From Roseateles sp. SL47 (GTDB taxonomy: Bacteria; Pseudomonadota; Gammaproteobacteria; Burkholderiales; Burkholderiaceae_C): a stretch of 64,000 nucleotides of DNA. Positions 8,918 to 17,018 of this stretch are shown here, in pieces. Location: contig NZ_CP113068.1 in assembly GCF_026625885.1 (NCBI RefSeq), positions 3,906,001 through 3,970,000 of the forward strand. Reading direction: 5' to 3'. The notes beneath the pieces are model-generated. The model saw only the letters and a list, made by a program, of their open reading frames with translations, did no database searches and had not been told where the DNA came from. Each line of letters begins with the position of its first letter. Position 1 is the first letter of the stretch. A program made the translations under genes and the position numbers.

Positions 8918-11571
8918 CACCGCAGCAGTGGCTGGAGCAGCGGGGCTGGGCCGCATTCGACTTCCAGCGCGAGGTGTGGGCGGCCATGGCGGAAGGCCGC
9001 AGTGGCCTGTTGCATGCCAGCACCGGCAGCGGCAAGACGCTGGCGGTATGGCTGGGCGCACTGGCGGCGCTTCCGGCCCTGGGTGTGCGGGGCGGGGCGG
9101 ACGCACCACCGCCGTTGTCGGTGGTGTGGATCACGCCGATGCGGGCCTTGGCGGCTGACACCTGTCGGGCCTTGCAGGAACCCTTGCGCGACCTGCTGCC
9201 CGGCTGGACCCTCGGACTGCGCAGCGGCGACACCCCATCCGGCGAGCGCGCATCGCAGGACCGGCGGCTGCCCACGGTGCTGGTCACCACGCCGGAAAGC
9301 CTGTCGCTGTTGATGTCCCGGGCGGATGCACCGGACCAGTTGCGTCACGTGCAGTTGGTGGTGGTGGATGAGTGGCATGAGTTGATGGGCAACAAGCGGG
9401 GCGTCCAGACCCAGCTGGGGCTGGCACGGCTGCGGCGCCTCCACCCGGGGCTGATGACCTGGGGCTTGTCCGCCACGCTGGGCAATCTGGACGAGGCGCT
9501 GCGGACGCTGCTGGGCCCGCGAGCCATGCCGGGCGTGATGGTGCAAGGCGCGAGCGACAAGTCGCTGGTGATCGACACCCTGCTGCCCGCCACCGCCGAG
9601 CGGTTCGCCTGGGCGGGCCACATGGGCCTGCGCATGCTGCCGCAGGTGGTGCAGGCCATCGAGGAGAGTGAAAGCTGCCTGGTCTTCACCAACATGCGCT
9701 CGCAGGCGGAGCGTTGGTATCGAGCCTTGCTGGAAGCCCGTCCGGATTGGGCGGGGGTGCTGGCATTGCACCATGGGTCGCTGGACAAGGAGGTGCGGGA
9801 ATGGGTGGAGCTGGGACTCAAGGAAGGTCGCATCAAGGCGGCCGTCTGCACCTCCAGCCTCGACCTGGGCGTGGACTTCCTGCCGGTGGACCGGGTGCTG
9901 CAGATCGGATCAGCCAAGGGGGTGGCCCGCCTGGTTCAGCGCGCGGGCCGATCCGGCCACGCCCCGGGCCGCCCGTCCCGCATCACGCTGGTACCGACCC
10001 ACAGCCTGGAGCTGGTGGAAGCTGCGGCTGCCCGTGCAGCGGTGCAGGCCGGCCAGGTGGAGGCGCGGCACAGCCCGAAGGAACCGCTGGATGTGCTGGT
10101 GCAGCATCTGGTCACCGTTGCGCTGGGCGGTGGTTTCCGGCCGGAAGCCCTGCTGGAGGAGGTTCGCGCGACGGTGGCCTATGAGCACCTGGGCGTCGAA
10201 GCCTGGCAGTGGTGCCTGGACTTTGTCCGCCAGGGTGGCCCCTCGCTGGCGGCCTATCCTGACTATCACCGCGTGGTGCCGGACGAGCAGGGCCTATGGC
10301 GGGTACCCGATGCGCGTCTGGCGCGACGGCACCGCGTCAACATCGGCACCATCGTCAGCGATGCGGCGATGACGGTGCAATACCTGGGCGGCGGCCGGCT
10401 GGGCACGGTGGAAGAGGGTTTTGTGGCACGCATCAAACCGGGCGACGCCTTCATGTTTGGCGGTCGCCTGCTGGAGCTGGTGCGGGTGGAGCAGATGACG
10501 GCGCTGGTGCGCCGTGCCACCGCCGGACGTGCGGCCTTGCCGCGTTGGAACGGCGGCCGCATGCCGCTGTCCAGCACGCTGGCCGATGCGGTGCTGAGGG
10601 AGCTGGATGCCGCCCATCAGGGCCATTACAACAGCGCGGAGCTGGCCTGCGTGCGCCCGCTGATCGAGATCCAGCAACGCTGGTCGGGCGTGCCGACGCC
10701 GGAGGTGCTGCTGGCCGAGACCTTCAAGTCCCGCGAGGGCTGGCACCTGTTTCTATATCCCTTCGCCGGCCGCCAGGTCCATCTGGGTCTGGCCGGGCTG
10801 TTGGCCTGGCGTGCGGCCCAGCCGGACACCGGCACTTTCTCGATGGCGCTGAATGACTACGGCCTGGAGTTGCTCAGTGCCAAGCCCATGGACTGGGCTG
10901 AGCGTCTGCCGGGCTTGCTGGCTCTGCCGCCGATGGACCAGTTGTTGGGTGAGGTGCTGGCCAGCCTCAACGCGACCGAACTGGCGCGTCGGCGCTTTCG
11001 TGAGATTGCACGGGTGGCCGGGCTGATATTTCAGAGCCATCCTGGCGAGCGCCGCAGCAACCGCCAGCTCCAGGCTTCGGCCAGCCTGTTCTTCGAAGTC
11101 TTTCAGCAATACGACCCCGGCAATCAACTGCTCAAGCAGGCCGAGCGCGAGTTGCTGACACAGGAACTGGATGTGCAACATCTGGCCGAGGCGTTGTTGC
11201 GCATGCAGCGGCAGACGTTGCGCATCCATGTGCTGCGCAAACCCACGCCACTGGCCTTCCCGTTGATGGTGGAGCGCTTCCGCGAAAAGCTCACCAATGA
11301 ATCGCTGGCGGATCGCATTGCGCGGATGGTGTCGGCGCTGGAGCGAAGCGCCGGGGGCGAGACGGTCGGCACGTCGCATGAGCGGGCCGATCAGGTGTTT
11401 GCCCGGCCCGATGCACCGGACATGGCGGTCCAGCAGTCCTTGGCATTGGAAACGCGCGGCGACACCTCGGGGGATCGGGCAGCAGCCTCAGGAGGCAGGG
11501 CCAGGTCCACCGCGAGGGACCGCGCGCGCGCCAAGGCCAGGAGCCCCAGGCACCGGAGGGTGCGTGTCTGA
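8914..11571 (+). CDS. Ligase-associated DEXH-box DNA helicase (Lhr-core type)
   Basis: An 885-residue superfamily 2 helicase. Walker A lies in [11 protein letters not shown] (about residue 38) and the DEXH box is DEWHELMG (about residue 152). Motif III is LSATLGN, and motifs V-VI are in [13 protein letters not shown] and [14 protein letters not shown]. Then come the winged-helix and Lhr-specific C-terminal domains. Lhr-core enzymes translocate 3'-5' on single-stranded DNA. The last 50 or so residues are Arg/Ala-rich and probably disordered. It is the third gene of the exonuclease-ligase-helicase-PdeM operon. Confidence 0.95.
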   Translation: MTPQQWLEQRGWAAFDFQREVWAAMAEGRSGLLHASTGSGKTLAVWLGALAALPALGVRGGADAPPPLSVVWITPMRALAADTCRALQEPLRDLLPGWTLGLRSGDTPSGERASQDRRLPTVLVTTPESLSLLMSRADAPDQLRHVQLVVVDEWHELMGNKRGVQTQLGLARLRRLHPGLMTWGLSATLGNLDEALRTLLGPRAMPGVMVQGASDKSLVIDTLLPATAERFAWAGHMGLRMLPQVVQAIEESESCLVFTNMRSQAERWYRALLEARPDWAGVLALHHGSLDKEVREWVELGLKEGRIKAAVCTSSLDLGVDFLPVDRVLQIGSAKGVARLVQRAGRSGHAPGRPSRITLVPTHSLELVEAAAARAAVQAGQVEARHSPKEPLDVLVQHLVTVALGGGFRPEALLEEVRATVAYEHLGVEAWQWCLDFVRQGGPSLAAYPDYHRVVPDEQGLWRVPDARLARRHRVNIGTIVSDAAMTVQYLGGGRLGTVEEGFVARIKPGDAFMFGGRLLELVRVEQMTALVRRATAGRAALPRWNGGRMPLSSTLADAVLRELDAAHQGHYNSAELACVRPLIEIQQRWSGVPTPEVLLAETFKSREGWHLFLYPFAGRQVHLGLAGLLAWRAAQPDTGTFSMALNDYGLELLSAKPMDWAERLPGLLALPPMDQLLGEVLASLNATELARRRFREIARVAGLIFQSHPGERRSNRQLQASASLFFEVFQQYDPGNQLLKQAERELLTQELDVQHLAEALLRMQRQTLRIHVLRKPTPLAFPLMVERFREKLTNESLADRIARMVSALERSAGGETVGTSHERADQVFARPDAPDMAVQQSLALETRGDTSGDRAAASGGRARSTARDRARAKARSPRHRRVRV

Positions 11572-11594
11572 GCTGCACCAGCGATGATGTCGAC

Positions 11595-12284
11595 ATGTCT
11601 ACGATTCTGAATTCGCGCCTCGCCCCGGGGGCGCGCCGTCTCCACGTGGCGGACGATGCGCTGGACCTGCTGCCGGGCCTGGCGGCCTGGTGGCCTGCGC
11701 AGCGCACCTTGTTTGTGGCAGATGTCCACATCGGCAAAGCGGCCAGCTTCCGCGCGCTGGGGCAGCCGGTGCCCTCGGGCACGACGCAGAACAACCTGCA
11801 TCGCCTGAGCGCGCTGGTCACGGAGTGCGAGGCGCAGCGTCTGGTGGTGTTGGGCGACTTCCTGCATGCGTCGCCTGCGCAGCAGCCGCAGGTGGTGGAT
11901 CAGGTGAAGGCCTGGCGAGACGGCTTGAGCCAGTTGGACTGTGTGCTGGTGCGGGGCAACCATGACAGCCACGCCGGGGATCCGCCCCCGTCACTGCGCT
12001 TCCAGGTGGTCGATGAGCCCAGCCCGATGGGACCGTTTCTGGCCTGTCACCATCCGGGCGCGCGTCCTGGCGGGCTGGTCTTGGCGGGGCATCTGCACCC
12101 GGCCATCACCTTGCGCGGGCCGGCCCATGACCGTCACCGCTTGCCCTGTTTTTGCATGACACCGGGCCAATTGATCTTGCCGGCCTTTGGCGCTTTTACC
12201 GGTACGACGCTACACGGGCTGCCGCCTGGTGCGACTTGTTACCCGGTGGGTGCTGGGCAGGTGTTGGGGCCGGTGGGGGTCTAG
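11595..12284 (+). CDS. pdeM: Ligase-associated DNA damage response endonuclease PdeM
   Basis: A 229-residue calcineurin-like metallophosphoesterase with all expected metal motifs in order: FVADVHIGKA, VVLGDFLHAS, LVRGNHDSH, ACHHPG and LAGHLHPA. The family (PdeM/MPE) is a DNA endonuclease encoded with Lhr helicase, ATP ligase and Exo. It starts 23 bases after the helicase stop. Its stop codon TAG (12282-12284) lies inside the 4-base target duplication of the IS1380-type element that follows, so the insertion left the protein intact. Confidence 0.93.
   Translation: MSTILNSRLAPGARRLHVADDALDLLPGLAAWWPAQRTLFVADVHIGKAASFRALGQPVPSGTTQNNLHRLSALVTECEAQRLVVLGDFLHASPAQQPQVVDQVKAWRDGLSQLDCVLVRGNHDSHAGDPPPSLRFQVVDEPSPMGPFLACHHPGARPGGLVLAGHLHPAITLRGPAHDRHRLPCFCMTPGQLILPAFGAFTGTTLHGLPPGATCYPVGAGQVLGPVGV
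12281..12284. repeat. Target-site duplication CTAG, left copy
   Basis: CTAG directly precedes the left inverted repeat of the IS; its last three bases are the pdeM stop codon. The matching copy is at 13886-13889. Confidence 0.75.
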
Positions 12285-13885
12285 CCCGGATATTTCATGA
12301 GCATCAGGTCGGCAGCCTCGTGCCGAGGCGCGTTTTCATAGGTATCTCACCCCCTATGGAAACCGAGGACTGCCGATGCCAAAGTGTACCGATGCGACCG
12401 TTGAATTCGGACGGGTTGGAAGGCGTGTAGTCCAGGCCGCCTTCGATGGTGGTGACATCGTCAGTGACGGCGGCGTGCTGTTGCTCAAGCGGGTCGATGA
12501 GCGCCTTGGTCTGACCCGCGCGGCTGCCCTGGCGCTGGGCGACGGGCGTCGCCTCGCCAGTGTCCAGCACGACCTGCGCAGCCTGCTGGCGCAGCGCATC
12601 TACGGTCTGTGTCTGGGCTGGTCGGACGTGTGCGACCACAACGTGTTGCGCAGCGATCTGGTGATGCAAACGGCCGTGGGTCGTGCCGAGCCGCTGGCCA
12701 GCGCGCCCACGCTCAGCCGCCTGGAGACGGCGGCCACGGCCGAACATGCGGCGGTGCTGCACGACGTGCTGATGCAGCAGTTCATCGCCAGCCACGCCAA
12801 GGCGCCCAAGGAGCTGGTGCTCGATGTCGATGCCACCCATGTGCCGCTGCACGGCCAGCAAGAGCGCGGCCACTTCCACGCCTACTACGACAACTACTGC
12901 TACTTGCCGCTGTACGTCTTCGCCGGGCAGGACCTGCTGGCCTGCGTGCTGCGCCCCAGCGACCGGGACCCGGCCAGCGTTGTCAGTGCGCTGATCAAGC
13001 GCTTGCTGGTGCCGCTGCGCCGCGCGTGGCCGAAGACCAAGATCATCGTGCGGGCGGACTCGGGGTTTTGCCGCCCGCGCGTGCTGCAGCGCCTGGAGCG
13101 CTGGCGCGTGAGCTACATCATCGGGCTGCAGAAGAACTCGCGTCTGAACGATCAGGTAGCACTGGCAGAACTGGCGCTGGCCGAGCAGTTCTCTGCCAGG
13201 CGCAGCAAGCAACGGATGTTCGGCGAGTTCCAGTACGCGGCCCACACCTGGGACAAGGAGCGTCGCGTCATCGCGCGGCTGGAGCATGGCGAGCAAGGTG
13301 TCAACCCACGCTTCATCGTCACCGACCTGCCGGGATCGCCCAAGGCTCTGTACGAGCGCCGGTACTGCGCCCGTGGCGAAGCCGAGAACCGCATCAAGGA
13401 AGCGCAACTCGATCTGTTTGGCCGGCGTGCGAGTTGCCACCGCTTCCGGGCCAACCAGCTGCGGCTGCTGCTGGCGGCGCTGGCGTACACCTTGATGATC
13501 AACCTGCGCCGACTGGCGCTGCAAGGCACCGAGCTGGCCCAGGCCTGCACCGCCACCATCCGCACCAGGCTGCTGAAGATTGGCGCGGCCGTGCTGCGCA
13601 ACACCCGCCGCGTGCGGGTCCTGCTGGCATCGGCTCACCCGATGAAGCATGTCTTCCTGGCCGCTGCTGGCGCCCTCAGCCCCTAGCAACTCATCCAGTG
13701 CCTGGCCCGCGCGTTGACACCAAACCGGCCCGCAACCCAAGCCGGGGAAGGGGTAATCGCGCCTGGGTGTGTGTCATCAACCAAGCTCAACGCAGCAAAC
13801 GGCCACGACGCGCCTCAAATCGTCGTTCGGACAAGCAAATCAGCGCCGCGAACCCATCCAGTACGCTACTCGTGAAAGATCCGGG
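12285..13885 (+). mobile_element. IS1380-family insertion sequence, complete (1601 bp)
   Basis: The element starts CCCGGATATTTCATGAG (12285-12301) and ends CTCGTGAAAGATCCGGG (13869-13885); the ends match as inverted repeats at 15 of 17 positions. It is flanked by CTAG on both sides and encodes one full-length transposase. Size and 4-base duplication fit the IS1380 family. About 185 bases between the transposase stop and the right end are non-coding. Removing one CTAG and the element rebuilds a pdeM stop codon followed at once by the hairpin at 13889. Confidence 0.9.
12376..13686 (+). CDS. IS1380-family transposase
   Basis: A 436-residue DDE transposase. The catalytic acidic residues are likely in ELVLDVDATHVPLHG (about residue 155), IIVRADSGFCRP (about 225) and ARGEAENRIKEAQLDLFGRR (about 340). 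The last is the typical Y/REAENRIKE block of the IS1380/IS4 group. The frame is intact from ATG 12376, so the element may be active. Large overlapping frames on both strands are by-products of the high GC. Confidence 0.95.
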   Translation: MPKCTDATVEFGRVGRRVVQAAFDGGDIVSDGGVLLLKRVDERLGLTRAAALALGDGRRLASVQHDLRSLLAQRIYGLCLGWSDVCDHNVLRSDLVMQTAVGRAEPLASAPTLSRLETAATAEHAAVLHDVLMQQFIASHAKAPKELVLDVDATHVPLHGQQERGHFHAYYDNYCYLPLYVFAGQDLLACVLRPSDRDPASVVSALIKRLLVPLRRAWPKTKIIVRADSGFCRPRVLQRLERWRVSYIIGLQKNSRLNDQVALAELALAEQFSARRSKQRMFGEFQYAAHTWDKERRVIARLEHGEQGVNPRFIVTDLPGSPKALYERRYCARGEAENRIKEAQLDLFGRRASCHRFRANQLRLLLAALAYTLMINLRRLALQGTELAQACTATIRTRLLKIGAAVLRNTRRVRVLLASAHPMKHVFLAAAGALSP

Positions 13886-13889
13886 CTAG
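13886..13889. repeat. Target-site duplication CTAG, right copy
   Basis: It directly follows the right inverted repeat of the IS and matches 12281-12284. Confidence 0.75.
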
Positions 13890-13902
13890 TGGGCTGTCCC
13901 AC
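13889..13902 (+). terminator. Hairpin after pdeM, displaced by the IS
   Basis: GTGGG-CTGT-CCCAC, a 5-bp stem identical to the hairpin at 1532-1546. Before the IS inserted it would have begun directly at the pdeM stop codon and so could have ended the repair operon. It is now 1.6 kb downstream. Confidence 0.4.
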
Positions 13903-13913
13903 ACGTTCTGACC

Positions 13914-14038
13914 AATGAAACCGATGGATTTCGCGCCCGTGCTGGGTTGTGAATCCTCGCGATGCCTGCGGGCATCGCTGTGGTTTGCGCCTGGCTCTGG
14001 TTCCAGGACACGTCTCAGGTCAATCCATCGGTTTCATT
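13914..14038. repeat. 125-bp inverted-repeat element with nested hairpins
   Basis: A perfect 17-bp inverted repeat (AATGAAACCGATGGATT at 13914-13930, its complement at 14022-14038) brackets about 90 bases. Inside are two hairpins: GCGATGCC/GGCATCGC (13959-13966 with 13971-13978, loop TGCG) and CCTGG/CCAGG (13990-13994 with 14003-14007). The right arm runs into TTTTT. No ORF is present. It could be a small non-autonomous mobile element or a structured RNA with a three-way or four-way junction. This covers most of the gene-free stretch 13890-14072. Confidence 0.6.
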
Positions 14039-14072
14039 TTTGGCAGTGACTTGCGGGGCAGCACCCTAGGCG

Positions 14073-14309
14073 TCAGGGCAGCAGCCCGCCCATATCGGTG
14101 TGGAAGTCCCCCACCTCCGTCCATGCTGTGAGGTCAGCGGGGACGTCGAAGACCTTGGACAGTGCCAGCGCGGCTTCTTCTGCTGTGGCGAAGGAATCGC
14201 CCCAAGGGTTGCTGTCGCGTTTGACGCGCCAGCGGCGGGACAAGCGCGGTTTGATCGAAAAGGTTCCGTCCGGCCCCTGGAACACATAACTGACGATGTC
14301 GAGGTCCAT
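14073..14309 (-). CDS. Small protein of unknown function (78 aa)
   Basis: The reading frame from ATG 14309, with GGAG 7 bases upstream, encodes a soluble 78-residue protein (MDLDIVSYVFQGPDGTF at the N-terminus, DFHTDMGGLLP at the C-terminus). The frame extends upstream to 14450, but that part is rich in Arg and has no ribosome site. No signal peptide or membrane segment is visible. I do not recognise the family. Its neighbours are the inverted-repeat element and a repeat-rich gap. Confidence 0.6.
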   Translation of the reverse strand: MDLDIVSYVFQGPDGTFSIKPRLSRRWRVKRDSNPWGDSFATAEEAALALSKVFDVPADLTAWTEVGDFHTDMGGLLP

Positions 14310-14531
14310 GCTTTGACTCCGCGTCTGGCGGCCCGGAGCGGATCGTGTCCGCGCGCGCCAGAGCTCCAGCCTATCGCCTTCCTGCGGGGACGTCAGGCCC
14401 TCCTGATCGGTGTCACGGCTCACGGGGACTCGACGGCGCGCCGGGGTCATTCGTCATCCTCTTCCTCCCGGGCCCCCCCGCAAGCCACGCCCCTCGAACA
14501 AGTGGGGGCGACCTCAGCTTTCCACCTTCGC

Positions 14532-14710
14532 GCGGGAGCCTTGCTTAGCGGCGGCCGGGCACCTAAGGTTTGCAGGGCTCCCCCCTCCATCGCCGTAACA
14601 TCATCCGCGCAGGAGCGTCATCCATTGCAGGAGCGTTATCCACGTGGGAGCGTCATCTACGCAGGAGCGTCCTCCAGCGCGGGAGCCTTACTTAGCGGCG
14701 GCCGGCCACC
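14532..14710. repeat. Degenerate 17-bp tandem repeats between two copies of a 32-bp motif
   Basis: The 32-base motif beginning GCGGGAGCCTTRCTTAGCGG occurs at 14532-14563 and 14679-14710. Just before the second copy are four degenerate units of 17-18 bases with core GCAGGAGCGTCATCCA (14609-14626, 14627-14643, 14644-14660, 14661-14678). The motif itself starts like a further unit (GCGGGAGC). The units are adjacent without spacers, so this is not a CRISPR. It fills most of the gene-free stretch 14310-14799. Confidence 0.65.
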
Positions 14711-14716
14711 GCCGGG

Positions 14717-14754
14717 CCGCCCCAAGGAGGCCGGCATGCCCCCTTGGGGGGCGG
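14717..14754. terminator. GC-rich hairpin downstream of the minus-strand gene
   Basis: CCGCCCCAAGG (14717-14727) pairs with CCTTGGGGGGCGG (14742-14754) with a small G bulge and a 14-base loop. It lies 46 bases past the end of the minus-strand gene at 14800. Sequences of this kind (CCCCAAGG...CCTTGGGG) recur between genes in Burkholderiales, so it may be both repeat and terminator. Confidence 0.5.
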
Positions 14755-14799
14755 ACTGACAAAGCGCGTTCAGCGCGACTCAGGCCGGGGGCCAACATG

Positions 14800-15681
14800 T
14801 CAGCACCGCGGACCGCTATTGCTCCGCAGAATCCAGCGGTCGGACTTGCGCGCGAGCAGGGCCAGGGAAGAGAGCGTGCCGGTCCCGCAGGTGCTGCTGT
14901 CCACCTCGGCAAACTGTTCCAGCTCCACGGTATTTCCATCCCGCCACCGCATGAAACGGAAGCTCACGCCGCGCTGTTCCGGGGATGCTTCGAACTTGTA
15001 GCGCTCCACCAGCCGGTCGCCGTCCAGCGCCCACACCATCACCCCATTGAATTCCGCGCCCGGTGACGCATGGGTCACCACCAAATACTTCCCATCCGGC
15101 GACGGATGCACATTCCCATGCATCTCATACCGCTGCCCGTCCTTGCGGGAGATCCACAGCACTTCGGTCCCGAAGGCCATGGTGGCGCGCACCACGAAAA
15201 AGCCCTTGTCCGGCGACAAACCGTCCAGGCGGAAATCGATATAGGGAGTCTGCCCACCGTCATCCGGCTCTGGCCGCCGGCTGTCCAGCATCACCGGTCG
15301 GCCCTGGTCCACAAACAGCATCAGCCGTTGCCCGTCGCGACGCGCCACGGTGCCCACCTTGCGCAACACCTCCGCTTCCGCCTGGGCACGGAAGGCTTCA
15401 TCCGATCCATCATCCGGCGCGGCCTCTGAGGGGGCCGCCGTTGCATTGGCAGCTGGGAGGGACGGCGGGTCAGCCTTCACCGGCTTGGAGCGCGGCGCAA
15501 TGGCCAGGGGGCGGGTCGATTCCGGGCCCGCAGAGGCCAGCATCGGAATCGCCAGCGCAATGACCAGCAGCAGCGCACCGATCACTTTCAAGGCGATGGG
15601 GAACTCACGCGATGGGGCGGGCGTTTCAGGCTCGGGCGCCAGCGGATCGTGCAGCGCGCCGGGAACGGTGGGCGAAGTCAT
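14800..15681 (-). CDS. Membrane-anchored protein of unknown function with beta-propeller-like repeats
   Basis: A 293-residue protein. Residues about 30-52 (ALKVIGALLLVIALAIPMLA) form one membrane segment after a 28-residue Pro-rich cytoplasmic tail. A low-complexity Pro/Ala linker (about 55-95) follows, then a periplasmic domain. Phrases such as VHPSPDGKYLVVTHASPGAEF and WISRKDGQRYEMHG resemble blades of TolB/WD40-like propellers. Two cysteines near the C-terminus (STCGTGT, SGPRC) could pair. The family is not recognised and neighbours give no clue. Confidence 0.7.
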   Translation of the reverse strand: MTSPTVPGALHDPLAPEPETPAPSREFPIALKVIGALLLVIALAIPMLASAGPESTRPLAIAPRSKPVKADPPSLPAANATAAPSEAAPDDGSDEAFRAQAEAEVLRKVGTVARRDGQRLMLFVDQGRPVMLDSRRPEPDDGGQTPYIDFRLDGLSPDKGFFVVRATMAFGTEVLWISRKDGQRYEMHGNVHPSPDGKYLVVTHASPGAEFNGVMVWALDGDRLVERYKFEASPEQRGVSFRFMRWRDGNTVELEQFAEVDSSTCGTGTLSSLALLARKSDRWILRSNSGPRC

Positions 15682-15896
15682 GGGGCGGATCAGCGGTAAC
15701 AGGTGCGCCGCCCGATGGCGCGGCGGCGCGGCACCCGGCGTGCCGATAGGCTCGCCGCAGGAGCGCGAGTCTAGAAGGCAGGGTTTACCTGTGCCAGGGA
15801 AAGTTACCGGTGGTCACAGCCTGGGGCTTTCGCGGCGCGGTGACTGTGACAAATGCCTCGGAGTGGCGGTCGGCCAGAGGCGGCCCCTGGCGTGCG

Positions 15897-16112
15897 TCAA
15901 GCGTAGGTATTGAGATTGCGGCCCAGGTTGCCTTCCGTGGCCAGTGCCGGCGTGGGGGGCAGGGCGTCGAGCAGCGCCGTGGCGCCGGCTTCCTGCGTAT
16001 CCAGGGCTTTTCTCAGCACCAGCAGGCTCGCCGCATTCTCGGCCGTGCCAGGGGTACCGTTGGAGGCGCTGCTCACAGCGGCAGCGACGCTGGGGGTGTT
16101 GCTGATGTTCAT
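15897..16112 (-). CDS. YjfB-like putative motility protein (71 aa)
   Basis: The layout matches the small YjfB family: a Ser/Ala-rich N-terminus, a helix with ASLLVLRKALDTQEAGATAL, then a proline segment (LPPTPAL) and the typical end NLGRNLNTYA. The family is annotated as putative motility proteins, with no defined biochemical role. No flagellar genes are in the window. Confidence 0.7.
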   Translation of the reverse strand: MNISNTPSVAAAVSSASNGTPGTAENAASLLVLRKALDTQEAGATALLDALPPTPALATEGNLGRNLNTYA

Positions 16113-16142
16113 CCCTGTCTTATCGACAGCCTGGGCACAGAA

Positions 16143-16775
16143 CTAAGCGTTTTTTCGCGTGTCAACGCGCGCTGTGCTGTCCGTCGGCGCCCGAGCGGCT
16201 TCCACGGAGGCGACCAAGGCCTGGCGGGCGGCTGCCAGCACCTCGTCGGCGAGCGGGGAGGCATCCGGGCAAGCGCGTGACAACATCAAGGCCCCGACCG
16301 CATGCGACAGCACGTTGAGCACCTGGGCACGCGCCTGGTGAAGGGCCTCAGGGGTCACCGCCGGGTCATCAGCCTTGCCGCGCAGGAGGGCCACCACCAG
16401 GCCTTCAATGCCGTTGGCAAAGGCGGCGCGCACCTCTTCCGGCTGCCGTGCCGCATCGCCACCCAGCGCCGCCATGGTGCAACCGGTGCCTCGCCCATCG
16501 CGGTGCTCGCGGGAGAGGTAATTCCCGATGAAGGCCACCGGGTCCACATCTCCCCCAGTCAGCGCCAGGGTCTGCGCCATGCCGCAGGCGGCCGATTCGG
16601 CGATGAGGTCGGTTTTGGAGCCGAACTGCTTGTAGAAGCCGCCATGCGTGAAGCCGGCAGCGGCCATGAGATCCGCCACGCCGACACCGTCATAGCCGCG
16701 CTCACGAAACAACTGGGACGCCGTTTCCACCACTCGGGCTCGATTCGCCTGCGCTTGGGCTTTGCTGACTCTCAT
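16143..16775 (-). CDS. TetR/AcrR-family transcriptional regulator
   Basis: A 210-residue regulator starting at ATG 16775 with AGGCGGA upstream. The helix-turn-helix lies in residues about 12-58 (ARVVETASQLFRERGYDGVG, then MAAAGFTHGGFYKQFGSK), typical of the family. The C-terminal ligand domain has LAGLGG-type spacing (CTMAALGGDAAR). It is divergent from an SDR/MDR oxidoreductase pair. A 15-bp palindrome in the gap sits across its own promoter, so autorepression and control of the pair are likely. The ligand is unknown. Confidence 0.9.
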   Translation of the reverse strand: MRVSKAQAQANRARVVETASQLFRERGYDGVGVADLMAAAGFTHGGFYKQFGSKTDLIAESAACGMAQTLALTGGDVDPVAFIGNYLSREHRDGRGTGCTMAALGGDAARQPEEVRAAFANGIEGLVVALLRGKADDPAVTPEALHQARAQVLNVLSHAVGALMLSRACPDASPLADEVLAAARQALVASVEAARAPTDSTARVDTRKNA

Positions 16776-16814
16776 CGTGGGTCCGCCTGGGTCTGACTGC
16801 TGAATGGAGCAGAT

Positions 16815-16850
16815 TTTATATTGATGTTGAACATCATCCAAATATTGACA
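16815..16850. promoter_or_regulatory. Divergent promoter with 15-bp palindromic operator
   Basis: TGATGTTGAACATCA (16822-16836) is a perfect palindrome around a central base. On the minus strand a TATAAA (-10-like, complement of 16815-16820) lies just beyond it, so a repressor bound there would block tetR. On the plus strand TTGACA (16845-16850) is a perfect -35 box reading towards the SDR gene, with a weaker -10 (CATCAT, 16868-16873) at 17 bases. The surroundings are markedly AT-rich for this genome. Confidence 0.6.
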
Positions 16851-17018
16851 TTTGGGATTACGAGCATCATCATTAACTCACTCAAGCATTTCGGGGCCGC
16901 ACTCGCCGGACGCAGCGTTACATCGAACTTCTTCCGCCTTTCCGGGCCCTGAACGCCGCGCAACCCGCAACCGCACACCCCAAATCTCCAACCCACCCAC
17001 AACCCAGGACCCACTGAC

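Noticed and set aside
6707..9109. An 800-codon open frame on the minus strand opposite the exonuclease, ligase and helicase genes
   Set aside because: Composition is Arg/His/Gln/Pro-rich as expected for antisense of high-GC genes, and the plus-strand proteins have clear catalytic motifs.
12304..13889. Long alternative frames over the transposase on both strands (478 and 426 codons)
   Set aside because: The 12376-13686 frame has all transposase motifs; the others are low-complexity shadows, not a second IS gene.
14609..14695. Possible CRISPR array
   Set aside because: Units of 17-18 bases abut each other without unique spacers, and there are no cas genes.
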